Below are positions 43,606 through 51,513 of a stretch of DNA of 64,000 bases, one piece after another. Origin of the DNA: SZUA-430 sp964647355 (GTDB taxonomy: Bacteria > Pseudomonadota > Alphaproteobacteria > Micropepsales > Micropepsaceae); NCBI GenBank assembly GCA_964647355.1, contig CAZYGK010000008.1:1-64000 (forward strand), read 5' to 3'. How positions within the stretch are numbered: the first letter of the stretch is position 1; each line of letters starts with the position of its first letter. The notes under the pieces are model-generated. The model saw only the letters and a program-made list of their open reading frames with translations, did no database searches and was not told the DNA's origin. The position numbers and the translations under genes are program-made.

Positions 43606-44783
43606 GCAGCGCCCCCTTCGAAGTATGTGGTGAGGATCGCTTCGTAGATTTTCGTCAGGCGTTCGAGATCGGCGAGGCGGACGCACTCGTCGGTCTTATG
43701 CATCGTTGTGCCGGCAAGGCCGATCTCGGCGACGGGGCAATGGTGGTGAATGAAGCGCGCGTCGGAGGTTCCACCGGTGGTCGAGAAATTGGGCTTGTCG
43801 CCGGTGGCCGCCGTGATTGCACGTTCGAGCAGGCTTGTGAACGTGCCTTGCTTGGTCAGGAACGGGTGCGCGCCGCGCACGAACTTGAGTTCGTGGGCGA
43901 GGTTCAAAGGCTTGAGGGCTGCGTCGCATTCGCCGCCGATCCAGCGCTCCAGATCCTCGGCGTTCTGTTCGGTGTTGAAGCGGATGTTGAATGTGGCGCG
44001 GGCGGTGGCCGGGATGACGTTCGTGGCCGGATTGCCGACGTCGACGGTCGTCACTTCCAAGTTGGAGGGTTGGAAGTCTTTCGTACCTGTGTCGAGCTTG
44101 CGCGACGTAATGCGCGCCAAAGCGGCGACGAGACCCGGGATTGGGTTCTTGGCACGGTCGGGATAGCCGACGTGGCCTTGGACGCCTTTGACAGTCAGAT
44201 GGCCGGTGAGGCTGCCGCGGCGGCCGATCTTGACCGTGTCGCCCGCGGTGAATTCGGCGGTCGGCTCGCCGACGATGCAGTGGTCGATGTGCTCGCCGTT
44301 CGCCTGCATCCATTCGAGTATGCGCACGGTGCCGTCGACGGCTGGACCTTCTTCGTCGCCGGTTAGCAGCAAGCTGATCGAGCCTTTGTTGCCGTGGCGG
44401 TCCGCGGTGCGGGCGACGGCGGCGACGAAGGCCGCGATCGCGCTCTTCATGTCGGCGGCGCCGCGGCCGAACAAGGTGCCGTCGGCCACGACTGCTGCAA
44501 ATGGGTCGTGGCGCCAGGTCGACGTGTCGCCGGGCGGCACGACGTCGGTGTGGCCGGCGAAGCAGAAGTTCGGCGCCGAGGTCCCGCGGCGCGCGTAGAG
44601 GTTTTCGATCCTCGGGCCGCCTGTCGCGAAGGCAAGGCGCGTGCAGTTGAAGCCCAAGCTCGAGAGCGCGTGCTCCAGCACCGCAATCGCGCCGCCGTCC
44701 GCGGGGGTCACGCTACGGCAACGGATGAGGTCTTGCGCCAGCAGGAGCGGGTCGGCCAAACGCGCGCGTACTTGTGTTTCCAT
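43602..44783 (-). CDS. dapE: Succinyl-diaminopimelate desuccinylase
   Basis: A 393-residue M20 dizinc hydrolase making LL-diaminopimelate for lysine and peptidoglycan. Zinc/catalytic motifs: CFAGHTDVVPPGD, FGRGAADMKS, LLLTGDEEGPA and the C-terminal TTMHKTDEC. The middle is a dimerisation domain. Works in the same pathway as dapD, which is 5 kb away here. Divergent from an SDR gene. Confidence 0.94.
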   Translation of the reverse strand: METQVRARLADPLLLAQDLIRCRSVTPADGGAIAVLEHALSSLGFNCTRLAFATGGPRIENLYARRGTSAPNFCFAGHTDVVPPGDTSTWRHDPFAAVVADGTLFGRGAADMKSAIAAFVAAVARTADRHGNKGSISLLLTGDEEGPAVDGTVRILEWMQANGEHIDHCIVGEPTAEFTAGDTVKIGRRGSLTGHLTVKGVQGHVGYPDRAKNPIPGLVAALARITSRKLDTGTKDFQPSNLEVTTVDVGNPATNVIPATARATFNIRFNTEQNAEDLERWIGGECDAALKPLNLAHELKFVRGAHPFLTKQGTFTSLLERAITAATGDKPNFSTTGGTSDARFIHHHCPVAEIGLAGTTMHKTDECVRLADLERLTKIYEAILTTYFEGGAA

Positions 44784-44852
44784 GGGGGCGATTTAGAACC
44801 GGCAGTCGACGAGGTCAATTCAAGCACAAGCCAAGTTAACAGCGAGGTAGTC

Positions 44853-45719
44853 ATGGCAGGCCGGCTGGGCGGAAAAGTGGCGGTGATTACGGGCGGTGCG
44901 TCCGGAATCGGGCGCGGAACGGTCGAGTTGTTCGTCCGCGAGGGGGCGAAAGTCGTCGCCGCCGACATCCAGGACGACAAAGGGGCGCGGCTTGAGGAAG
45001 AACTGGGAAAGGCCGTGCGCTACATCCGCTGCGACGTGACGCGCGAGGCGGATGTGAAGGAAGCCGTCAATTTGGCGGTACAGGCGTTCGGGCGGCTCGA
45101 TTGTATCTTCAACAACGCCGGAACGCCGGGCGCTCTTGAGAATGCGGAAACGGTGACAGCGGATGGCTTCGATTCCGTCATGCGGCTGCACGTGCTCGGC
45201 GCGATGTTCGGGATGAAGCACGCGGTGCCGGTGATGCGGGCGCAGGGCGGCGGCTCGATCATCTCGACCGCCTCGATCGCGGGCTTGCGCAACGGGTATG
45301 GGCCGCTGCTCTACTCGACCGCGAAGGCGGCAATCGTGCATATGACGAAGGTGGCCGCAGCGCAGCTTGGGCCGATGAACATCCGGGTGAACTGCATCTG
45401 CCCGGGGCTGATTGCGACGCCGATCTTTGCGAAAGGCATCGGGATGGCGACGCAGGTCGCCGATCAGACGGTCAGCCAGATCGTGACCGTGATGAAGAAC
45501 TCGCAGCCGATTCCTCGGGCCGGGTTGCCGTCAGATATCGCGGAGGCGGCGCTCTTTCTCGCCTCCGACGGCTCGGGCTTCGTGAACGGGCATGCCCTGG
45601 TCGTTGACGGCGGGATTACCGTCGGACCCACGGGGGCGGCGCAGGAAGCGGTCTACGCGCCGTTCGTGCAGGCAATGGGAATCGATCCGTCGATGCTGGA
45701 GCAGGCTGCGAAGGGGTAA
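44853..45719 (+). CDS. Short-chain dehydrogenase/reductase
   Basis: A 288-residue classical SDR with cofactor motif TGGASGIGRG, acidic VVAADIQDD (NAD preference), NNAGTPG, catalytic serine in ISTASIAG and YSTAK. C-terminal GSGFVNGHALVVDGG is typical. The substrate is unknown. A small monooxygenase-like gene follows after 5 nt, suggesting a joint catabolic step. The frame extends upstream but the ATG at 44853 has GCGAGG about 9 nt before it. Confidence 0.88.
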   Translation: MAGRLGGKVAVITGGASGIGRGTVELFVREGAKVVAADIQDDKGARLEEELGKAVRYIRCDVTREADVKEAVNLAVQAFGRLDCIFNNAGTPGALENAETVTADGFDSVMRLHVLGAMFGMKHAVPVMRAQGGGSIISTASIAGLRNGYGPLLYSTAKAAIVHMTKVAAAQLGPMNIRVNCICPGLIATPIFAKGIGMATQVADQTVSQIVTVMKNSQPIPRAGLPSDIAEAALFLASDGSGFVNGHALVVDGGITVGPTGAAQEAVYAPFVQAMGIDPSMLEQAAKG

Positions 45720-45724
45720 GCGCG

Positions 45725-46024
45725 ATGATTATTGTGGCGGGTACCGTTCGCGTGCCTCCGGCGAAGCTCGACGAAGCGCGCGGGATCATGGCGCGGATGA
45801 TCGCGGCGTCGCGGGCCGAAGACGGCTGTATCGACTATTCCTACTCGGTCGATGTGCTTGATCGGGGGTTGGTACGCGTGTGGGAGGTTTGGCGCGACCG
45901 CGAGGCGTTGCAGCGGCATTTTCACATGCCGCATCTCGCGGAATGGCGGGCCGCGTGGCCGACGTTCGGGATCTCCGACCGGAAGCTTGCGATCTACGAC
46001 GTGAGCGGGACGACGGCGCTGTAG
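45725..46024 (+). CDS. Antibiotic biosynthesis monooxygenase (ABM) domain protein
   Basis: A 99-residue single-domain protein of the dimeric alpha-beta barrel type: MIIVAGTVRVPPAKLDEARGIM, SRAEDGCIDYSYSVDV and WEVWRDREALQRHFHMPHLAEW are typical of YgiN-like quinol monooxygenases. Cotranscribed with the upstream SDR. Precise substrate unknown. Confidence 0.85.
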   Translation: MIIVAGTVRVPPAKLDEARGIMARMIAASRAEDGCIDYSYSVDVLDRGLVRVWEVWRDREALQRHFHMPHLAEWRAAWPTFGISDRKLAIYDVSGTTAL

Positions 46025-46067
46025 GCTGAAACGTCTTGCGGGGGTCGCCGCCCAGACAAGCGCTGTC

Positions 46068-46568
46068 TCAGTCTTTGGGCGGTGGTGCTCTTTCCAGCGC
46101 TTCGACGAGAAGCTCGAGCGCTGCTTCGGCGAACCAGTTCATGTTTGTCCAGCGGTCGTTGAGGTTCGTACGTAGCGTACGCACCTTCGAATCGGGGCCC
46201 GAGACTGCGAGGCAGGTGTGGCCCGCGGGGTCGCCATAGCCGTTGCCGGTTGGACCGGCGGCGCCGGTTTCTGCGAGGCCCCATTCGACGCGGTGCTTTT
46301 CGCGGATCGTCCGGCTCAGAAACTCAGCGTAGGGCTCGCTCGACGAACGCATGCCGCCCAGGCTTTCGCGATCCAGACTAAGCAACCCTCTGAATGCTCG
46401 CGGCGAATAGATGATGCCGCCACCGGCGTAGTACGCGGAAGCGCCGGGGACGGCGAGCAGGGCCGCCGAGATCAAGCCGCCAGCAGACGATTCTGCGATC
46501 GCTATGCGCTCCGTGCGGGCGATCAATAGCGCGGCGGCTTTGGCGGCGGGGATGCGCGGGTCGTGCAT
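46068..46568 (-). CDS. CinA C-terminal family protein (PncC-like nicotinamide-nucleotide amidohydrolase)
   Basis: A 166-residue protein with the PncC core: IAIAESSAGGLISAALLAVPGASAYYAGGGIIYS and GLAETGAAGPTGNGYGDPAGHTCLAV, close to the catalytic Ser and the G-x-AGP motif of the family. PncC recycles NMN to NaMN. The ATG at 46568 is chosen because the fold starts there, and earlier codons look non-coding. Some residues differ from E. coli PncC, so activity is inferred. Confidence 0.82.
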   Translation of the reverse strand: MHDPRIPAAKAAALLIARTERIAIAESSAGGLISAALLAVPGASAYYAGGGIIYSPRAFRGLLSLDRESLGGMRSSSEPYAEFLSRTIREKHRVEWGLAETGAAGPTGNGYGDPAGHTCLAVSGPDSKVRTLRTNLNDRWTNMNWFAEAALELLVEALERAPPPKD

Positions 46569-46678
46569 AGTGGCCTCGTGGTAATGCTGGGCAGCGAAGA
46601 ACGGATGGCGACGCGGGTCAAGGGCTTGTGGCGATCGTGCATGTCCTCTGTCGGCAAAATGCGATAAGCAAGCGTCCA

Positions 46679-47467
46679 ATGAGCTTCGATCCGACCATCA
46701 CCGATCTGCTGGCCGTCCTTTCCGGGAGCGTCGTCGGGTTGACGCTCGGGGTGGTTGGCGGCGGCGGGTCGATCCTTGCGGTGCCGCTGTTGCTGTACGT
46801 GGTCGGTGTCTCCAATCCGCACGTCGCGATCGGGACCAGCGCGCTTGCCGTTTCGGTGAACGCGTTCGCAAACTTGATCGCGCATTCGCGGGCCGGCAAC
46901 GTGAAGTGGCCATGCGCCGTGGTCTTCGGCTTGTCGGGCGTCACGGGTGCGTTTGCCGGCTCCACGTTAGGCAAGCTTGTCGACGGCCAGAAGCTTCTGT
47001 TCGTGTTTGGGCTGGTCATGGTGGCGGTTGCGCTTGCCATGCTTCGCCCGCGCGGGGCGGAAGGCGATCCGAACGTGCGGATTACGCCTCAGATCGCGGT
47101 GCGTCTTGTCGGGATCGGTCTTGCAACCGGATTGCTTGCCGGGTTTTTCGGTATCGGCGGCGGCTTCTTAATCGTGCCCGGCATCATGCTTGGGAGCGGC
47201 ATGGCCATGCTGAATGCGGTCGGCTCGTCACTGTTTTCGGTTGGTGCGTTCGGGTTGACCACAGCGGTGAGTTACGCTGCCGATGGTCTCGTCGATTGGC
47301 GGATCGCGGGAGAGTTCATCGGCGGCGGCCTCTTGGGCGGGTTGACCGGGCTTGCATTGGCGCAGCGTTTGGCCGCGCGCAAGGGCCTCTTGAACCGCAT
47401 CTTTGCAGGCGTTGTTTTGTCGGTTGCGGCCTATGTGCTGTGGCGAAGCGCGGCGGCGTTCCAGTAG
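46679..47467 (+). CDS. Sulfite exporter TauE/SafE family membrane protein
   Basis: A 262-residue, eight-helix transporter-like protein with two repeated halves. Each starts with a glycine-rich helix: GLTLGVVGGGGSILAVPLLLY and GLLAGFFGIGGGFLIVPGIML. Such proteins move sulfite, sulfoacetate or related organosulfur anions. No sulfur-metabolism genes are adjacent. ATG at 46679; divergent from the CinA-like gene and converges on the sterol-reductase-like gene with a 3-nt gap. Confidence 0.88.
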   Translation: MSFDPTITDLLAVLSGSVVGLTLGVVGGGGSILAVPLLLYVVGVSNPHVAIGTSALAVSVNAFANLIAHSRAGNVKWPCAVVFGLSGVTGAFAGSTLGKLVDGQKLLFVFGLVMVAVALAMLRPRGAEGDPNVRITPQIAVRLVGIGLATGLLAGFFGIGGGFLIVPGIMLGSGMAMLNAVGSSLFSVGAFGLTTAVSYAADGLVDWRIAGEFIGGGLLGGLTGLALAQRLAARKGLLNRIFAGVVLSVAAYVLWRSAAAFQ

Positions 47468-47470
47468 CTC

Positions 47471-48547
47471 TCAGTACAAGCCGGGGATGATGCGGTACGG
47501 CACGCGCTTTACGTATTCCGTCCACAGTGCGCCGTACTTCTCGGCGCAGCGGCGGTCGTCGTCGATTTGGCGCGGGACGAGCAGCGCGACGTAGTAGATC
47601 GGGTAGAGCCACGGGCCTATGTGGCCGGGGTAGCCGAGCGCGAGGGCGAGACCGCTCGCCATCAGGAGTTCGCCCAAGTAGTTGACGTGGCGCGAGACTG
47701 CCCAGAAGCCGCTGACGAGGAGCTGGTGCTTGCCGTCTGTGAGGGCCTCCGGTGTGAGACCGAGGAATTTGGCGCTTGGGTCGCGCTTGAACGTGTACTT
47801 CTGCATGTTGGCGCCGCGGGCGAGCGACCAGCCGCCGAAGAACAGGATTATCGCGATGATGAGAACGCCCGCCGGTGTGTGCGGGTTGGGTAGCTCGGCG
47901 GTGGACCAGAGGCCGACGGCGTAGAAGTAGGGGTAGAACAGCAGGCAGCCCCAGCCGAGCTTGAAGCCCATGCGCTCGGCGAAGAAGTCGTAGGTGTAGA
48001 GATGGACTCGCTCGAAAAAGAGATACTCGGTCAGGAAGAACGTGAAGAGCGCTGCGTAGAGTGCGATGCCGAATGATGGTTCTTCAGGGAAAGTCAGATA
48101 GTGGTGCGCTGCGAACGAATAGATGTTGAGACCCAGCATCGTCGCGCCGACCATGTAGAGCCACATCTTCGCGTCGATGCGCCCGCCCAGCCATTGGGGA
48201 TTCGGGGTGCGGCCGAGGAAGAGATCGGCGAGCAATCCTTTGCCCGTGGGCTGCTCGGGCAGGACGACGATGGCGGTGAAGATGAGGCCGAACACGCAGG
48301 CGCCAGCGAGGCCCTCCCAGCGCGTCGTCCAGAAGAAATCCCAGGCGAGCCAACCCTGCGAACAGGCGAGTGCCCAGAGGGCGATCGTGAGCGCGAAGAC
48401 GATTAGCCCGTTCAGGCGGTAGCGGAGCGGTTTGCCGGTCACCAGGTCGGTTACATAGCCGTCGACGGTTCGGGCGGGGACGAGCAAATGCAGTAGCGTG
48501 ATCAACGCGTACACGCCGAGTGGTGCGAAGAATCCTGCGAGCGTCAT
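47471..48547 (-). CDS. ERG4/ERG24-type (delta14/delta24 sterol reductase-like) membrane protein
   Basis: A 358-residue protein with about nine membrane helices. Family signs are LYRLNG-like KPLRYRLNGLIVFALT at the start, LLVSGFWAVSRHVNYLGELLMA, and the C-terminal signature DDDRRCAEKYGALWTEYVKRVPYRIIPGLY, which matches the ERG4/ERG24 sterol C14/C24 reductase pattern. It is more likely to act on a polycyclic or isoprenoid double bond than on phospholipid. The gene overlaps the upstream SDR by 4 nt. Whether the organism makes sterols is unknown; it may reduce another lipid. Confidence 0.8.
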   Translation of the reverse strand: MTLAGFFAPLGVYALITLLHLLVPARTVDGYVTDLVTGKPLRYRLNGLIVFALTIALWALACSQGWLAWDFFWTTRWEGLAGACVFGLIFTAIVVLPEQPTGKGLLADLFLGRTPNPQWLGGRIDAKMWLYMVGATMLGLNIYSFAAHHYLTFPEEPSFGIALYAALFTFFLTEYLFFERVHLYTYDFFAERMGFKLGWGCLLFYPYFYAVGLWSTAELPNPHTPAGVLIIAIILFFGGWSLARGANMQKYTFKRDPSAKFLGLTPEALTDGKHQLLVSGFWAVSRHVNYLGELLMASGLALALGYPGHIGPWLYPIYYVALLVPRQIDDDRRCAEKYGALWTEYVKRVPYRIIPGLY

Positions 48548-49344
48548 GAGAGGTCCTTCGTAGAGCGGGCGAAGATGTCGATGGCCGTACGGCGCGGCAG
48601 CAGGCGGCCAAGCGCGAACCGGGCGATGCGATTTACCGCGCCCGGCACGACGACGGGGCCGCGGCCCAGGGCTTCGAGCGTTTGGTTTGCGACATCGGCG
48701 GCGTCGAGCGTTCCAGGCGCGTCTCTGGCCGCGGCCTTGGCGTAACCCGGCGTGCGGATGGCGCCGGCGCTGGAGACGACGACGTCAACGCCCATGGGTT
48801 TGAGTTCGGCCCAGAGGCTTTCGCCGAGGACGATGTTGAATGCCTTCGACGCCGCGTAGGTCGCTATGCGGGGTGCGCCTTGGTAGCCGGCGAGCGAGGA
48901 CATCAGGACGATGCCGCCACGGCCGCGTTCGATCATCTTGGGCGCGAGCGTTCGGGCGAACGTCAGGGGCCCTTTGATGTTGACGTCGACGACGCGCGCC
49001 AGATCGTCCATAGGCCGGCTCACCAGTTCGCCGACGGGGGCAAAGGCGGCGTTGTACACGGCGAGGCCGATGTCGAGGTCTGCGGTTAGGCTTTCAAGCG
49101 CCGCCGGGAGGTCTGGCCGCGCGAGGTCGATCGTCTCTGTTCGCACATCGACTTGAGCAGACTTGCGCAAGCCGTCGGCGACGCGGGCGAGATGGTCGGC
49201 GCGGCGCGCGAGGAGCAAGAGGTTCAATCCACGCTCTGCGAGCGCTTGCGCGAAAGCGGCTCCCAAACCCTCGGAAGCGCCGGCGACGATTGCCCAAGCG
49301 CCGTATGTCGCTGCAAAGGCGGTTGGGGTGGCGCGCGCAGTCAC
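48544..49344 (-). CDS. Short-chain dehydrogenase/reductase
   Basis: A 266-residue SDR: cofactor loop AGASEGLGAAFAQAL, LLLARRADHL (Arg after strand 2, NADPH preference), VYNAAF in place of NNAG, serine in MSSLAGYQG and YAASK. The C-terminus carries a basic patch near LGRLLPRRTA, as in membrane-associated SDRs of the YqjQ/DltE or 17-beta-HSD type. It overlaps the sterol-reductase-like gene (ATGA) and follows dapD by 2 nt, so the three are one unit. It may act on the same lipid. Confidence 0.85.
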   Translation of the reverse strand: MTARATPTAFAATYGAWAIVAGASEGLGAAFAQALAERGLNLLLLARRADHLARVADGLRKSAQVDVRTETIDLARPDLPAALESLTADLDIGLAVYNAAFAPVGELVSRPMDDLARVVDVNIKGPLTFARTLAPKMIERGRGGIVLMSSLAGYQGAPRIATYAASKAFNIVLGESLWAELKPMGVDVVVSSAGAIRTPGYAKAAARDAPGTLDAADVANQTLEALGRGPVVVPGAVNRIARFALGRLLPRRTAIDIFARSTKDLS

Positions 49345-49346
49345 AG

Positions 49347-50174
49347 TCAGTCGCGCAGGAGGTCGTTGATGCTCGTTTTGGAGCGCGTGCGTTCGTCGAC
49401 CGTCTTCACGATCACGGCGCAGTAGAGCGACGGTTTGCCGGGTGCGCCGGGGAGCGTGCCGGCGACGACGACGGAGTAGGGCGGCACGCGGCCTTGGTGG
49501 ATTTGGCCGGTGGCGCGGTCGACAATTTTAGTGGAGGCGCCGATGAAGACGCCCATGCCGATGACGGCGCCTTCGCCGACGATCACGCCTTCAGCGACTT
49601 CCGAGCGTGCGCCGACGAAGCAATTGTCTTCGATGATGACGGGGTTCGCTTGCAGGGGTTCCAGAACGCCGCCGAGGCCCGTGCCGCCGGAGATGTGGCA
49701 GTTCTTGCCCACTTGCGCGCAGGAGCCGACGGTCGCCCAGGTGTCGATCATCGTGCCTTCGCCGACATTCGCGCCGACGTTGATGAAGCAGGGCATCAGC
49801 ACGGCGGTGCGGGCGACGTGGGCGGAGTGGCGCACGATCGCGCCCGGCACCGCGCGGAAGCCTGCGCGTGCGAAGTCGTCGGCCGACCACTTCGCGAATT
49901 TCGAGGGGACCTTATCGTACCAATGTGCGCCGCCTGGGCCGCCCGGGATCGGTTCCATCGGGTTCAGGCGGAACGAGAGTAGCACCGCCTTCTTGATCCA
50001 TTGATGCGTATGCCACTCGCCGCCGGTTTTTTCGGCGACGCGGAACTCGCCGCAATCGAGCGCGGCCAGGGTTTCTTCGATTGCTTTGCGGGCCGGGCCT
50101 TGCGTGGCGGGCGAGATCGTGTCGCGGGCCTCCCAAGCTTCGTCGATCGTGATCTGCAGTTTCGTCCAGCTCAT
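49347..50174 (-). CDS. dapD: Tetrahydrodipicolinate N-succinyltransferase
   Basis: A 275-residue left-handed beta-helix enzyme transferring succinyl from succinyl-CoA in the lysine/DAP pathway. Hexapeptide repeats (VLMPCFINVGANVGEGTMIDTWATVGSCAQVGKNCHISGG...) and the family C-terminus are clear. Length equals E. coli DapD (274). ATG overlaps the upstream HAD gene by 4 nt. Confidence 0.95.
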   Translation of the reverse strand: MSWTKLQITIDEAWEARDTISPATQGPARKAIEETLAALDCGEFRVAEKTGGEWHTHQWIKKAVLLSFRLNPMEPIPGGPGGAHWYDKVPSKFAKWSADDFARAGFRAVPGAIVRHSAHVARTAVLMPCFINVGANVGEGTMIDTWATVGSCAQVGKNCHISGGTGLGGVLEPLQANPVIIEDNCFVGARSEVAEGVIVGEGAVIGMGVFIGASTKIVDRATGQIHQGRVPPYSVVVAGTLPGAPGKPSLYCAVIVKTVDERTRSKTSINDLLRD

Positions 50175-50878
50175 GGGGCGGCCCTTACGCGAATGGTGGT
50201 CAGGAACTTGGCGAGGTCGTCGGTGCGGAAATGCACATGGGGCACGTCCGGTGGCGCGTCGCCCCAGCCGCGTACGGCCGGGTCGGCGTGGCCTTCGGCT
50301 GCGCGCACCAGGACGGTCGTCATACCCAACGCATGGGCGGGTGCCAAGTTGCGGTCGAGGTCTTCGAACATCGCGGCGCGTTTGGGGTCGATTTCGTGCT
50401 TCCTCACGAAGCGTTCGAATGTTTCGAGCTTCGGCTTCGGGATGAAGTCGGCGTGGACGATGTCGAAGATGTCCTCCACGTGGTCGTGGATGCCGATGCG
50501 GTCGAGTACGCGCTTGGCGTGGAAGACAGTGCCGTTCGTGAAGACGAGGCGGCGGCCGGGCAAGCGCTGGAGTGCGCCGGCAAGCGCTTCGTTCGGCGGC
50601 ACTACAGAGACGTCGATGTCGTGCACGAAGTTGAGGAAGCTGTGCGGCTTGATGCCGTGCAGCTTCATGAGGCCCGAGAGCGTGGTTCCGTGGTCGCGGT
50701 AGTAGAGCTTCTGCAGGCGGTAGGCTTCGTCGCCGTCGACTTGGAGCAGGTCGGAGATGAAGGCGCGCATCTTGACGTCGATCTGGGCGAACAGATTGCA
50801 GCTCGGCGGGTACAGCGTGTTGTCGAGGTCGAAGACCCACGTATCTATGGGGGTGAAGTCGGGCGGGGGGTGGGTCAT
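50171..50878 (-). CDS. HAD-family hydrolase (pyrimidine 5'-nucleotidase type)
   Basis: A 235-residue phosphatase of the HAD superfamily. Motif I is FDLDNTLYP (Asp17, Asp19), motif II FTNGT, motif III lysine in IPKPKLETF, and motif IV FEDLDRN. This layout is that of the pyrimidine 5'-nucleotidase subfamily (TIGR01993-like), dephosphorylating nucleotides such as UMP. ATG at 50878 used; coupled to dapD. Confidence 0.88.
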   Translation of the reverse strand: MTHPPPDFTPIDTWVFDLDNTLYPPSCNLFAQIDVKMRAFISDLLQVDGDEAYRLQKLYYRDHGTTLSGLMKLHGIKPHSFLNFVHDIDVSVVPPNEALAGALQRLPGRRLVFTNGTVFHAKRVLDRIGIHDHVEDIFDIVHADFIPKPKLETFERFVRKHEIDPKRAAMFEDLDRNLAPAHALGMTTVLVRAAEGHADPAVRGWGDAPPDVPHVHFRTDDLAKFLTTIRVRAAP

Positions 50879-50998
50879 GCCGATGGCGGAATAGCCCGAC
50901 CCGAGGCCGTATCGCAACCGAATGTTAACCACCTCCGGCAAAGCGGCCTTAAACGGCGGGGCGTAAGCTTAAGGCGGTGGGGGATACGAGTGACTGCC

Positions 50999-51511
50999 AT
51001 GCTGAAGCACATGATCGGAAAGCTCGCGGAGCGGCCGCGGATGTCCTACGAGGACGCTCGCGCCGCGCTGGAAACGCACGCTCACAACGCGCGCCGCTAT
51101 CTGGCGGGGCGTCCGGACGTCGAGCCCGAGATCCTTTACTATCTGGCAAACGACGAGTCGGTTGCGGTGCGCAGGCTCGTTGCCGCCAATCCTTCAACCC
51201 CGCAGCGCGCCAACAAGATTCTGGCTGCCGACGCGGATGTCGAAGTGCGTTGCGAACTCGCTCAGAAGGTGGGGCGGCAGGTTTCGGAGCATTCGTCCGA
51301 AATGACGGTGCGCGGCCATGCGCTTGCGGTCGAGGTGATCGAGCGGCTGGCGCACGACAGCGTGGCGCGCGTGCGGGCGATCTTAGCCGAACAGCTCAAG
51401 TCGTCGTCAAACGTGCCGGTGCATGTTGTTCAGGTTTTGGCGCGCGATCCGGAGTTGATCGTTCGGGCGCCGATCCTCGAGTGCTCGCCTCTGGTGCAGG
51501 TGCCTGCTTAA
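50999..51511 (+). CDS. Short DUF2336-like protein
   Basis: A 170-residue helical protein with HEAT-like repeat units (SVAVRRLVAANPSTPQRANKIL; DADVEVRCELAQKVGRQ; HDSVARVRAILAEQLKSS; DPELIVRAPILECSPLV). The last segment matches the N-terminal repeats of alphaproteobacterial DUF2336 proteins, which are usually ~350 residues; this one stops soon after. The start may also be the GTG at 50990, which has GGGGG 8 nt upstream. Function unknown. Its stop lies 3 nt from the convergent DUF1036 gene. Confidence 0.65.
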   Translation: MLKHMIGKLAERPRMSYEDARAALETHAHNARRYLAGRPDVEPEILYYLANDESVAVRRLVAANPSTPQRANKILAADADVEVRCELAQKVGRQVSEHSSEMTVRGHALAVEVIERLAHDSVARVRAILAEQLKSSSNVPVHVVQVLARDPELIVRAPILECSPLVQVPA

Positions 51512-51513
51512 GC

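Noticed and set aside
46054..46085. Hairpin CCGCCCA/TGGGCGG at the end of the CinA-like gene
   Set aside because: It includes the gene's own last codons and has no T-run, so it is not a supported terminator.
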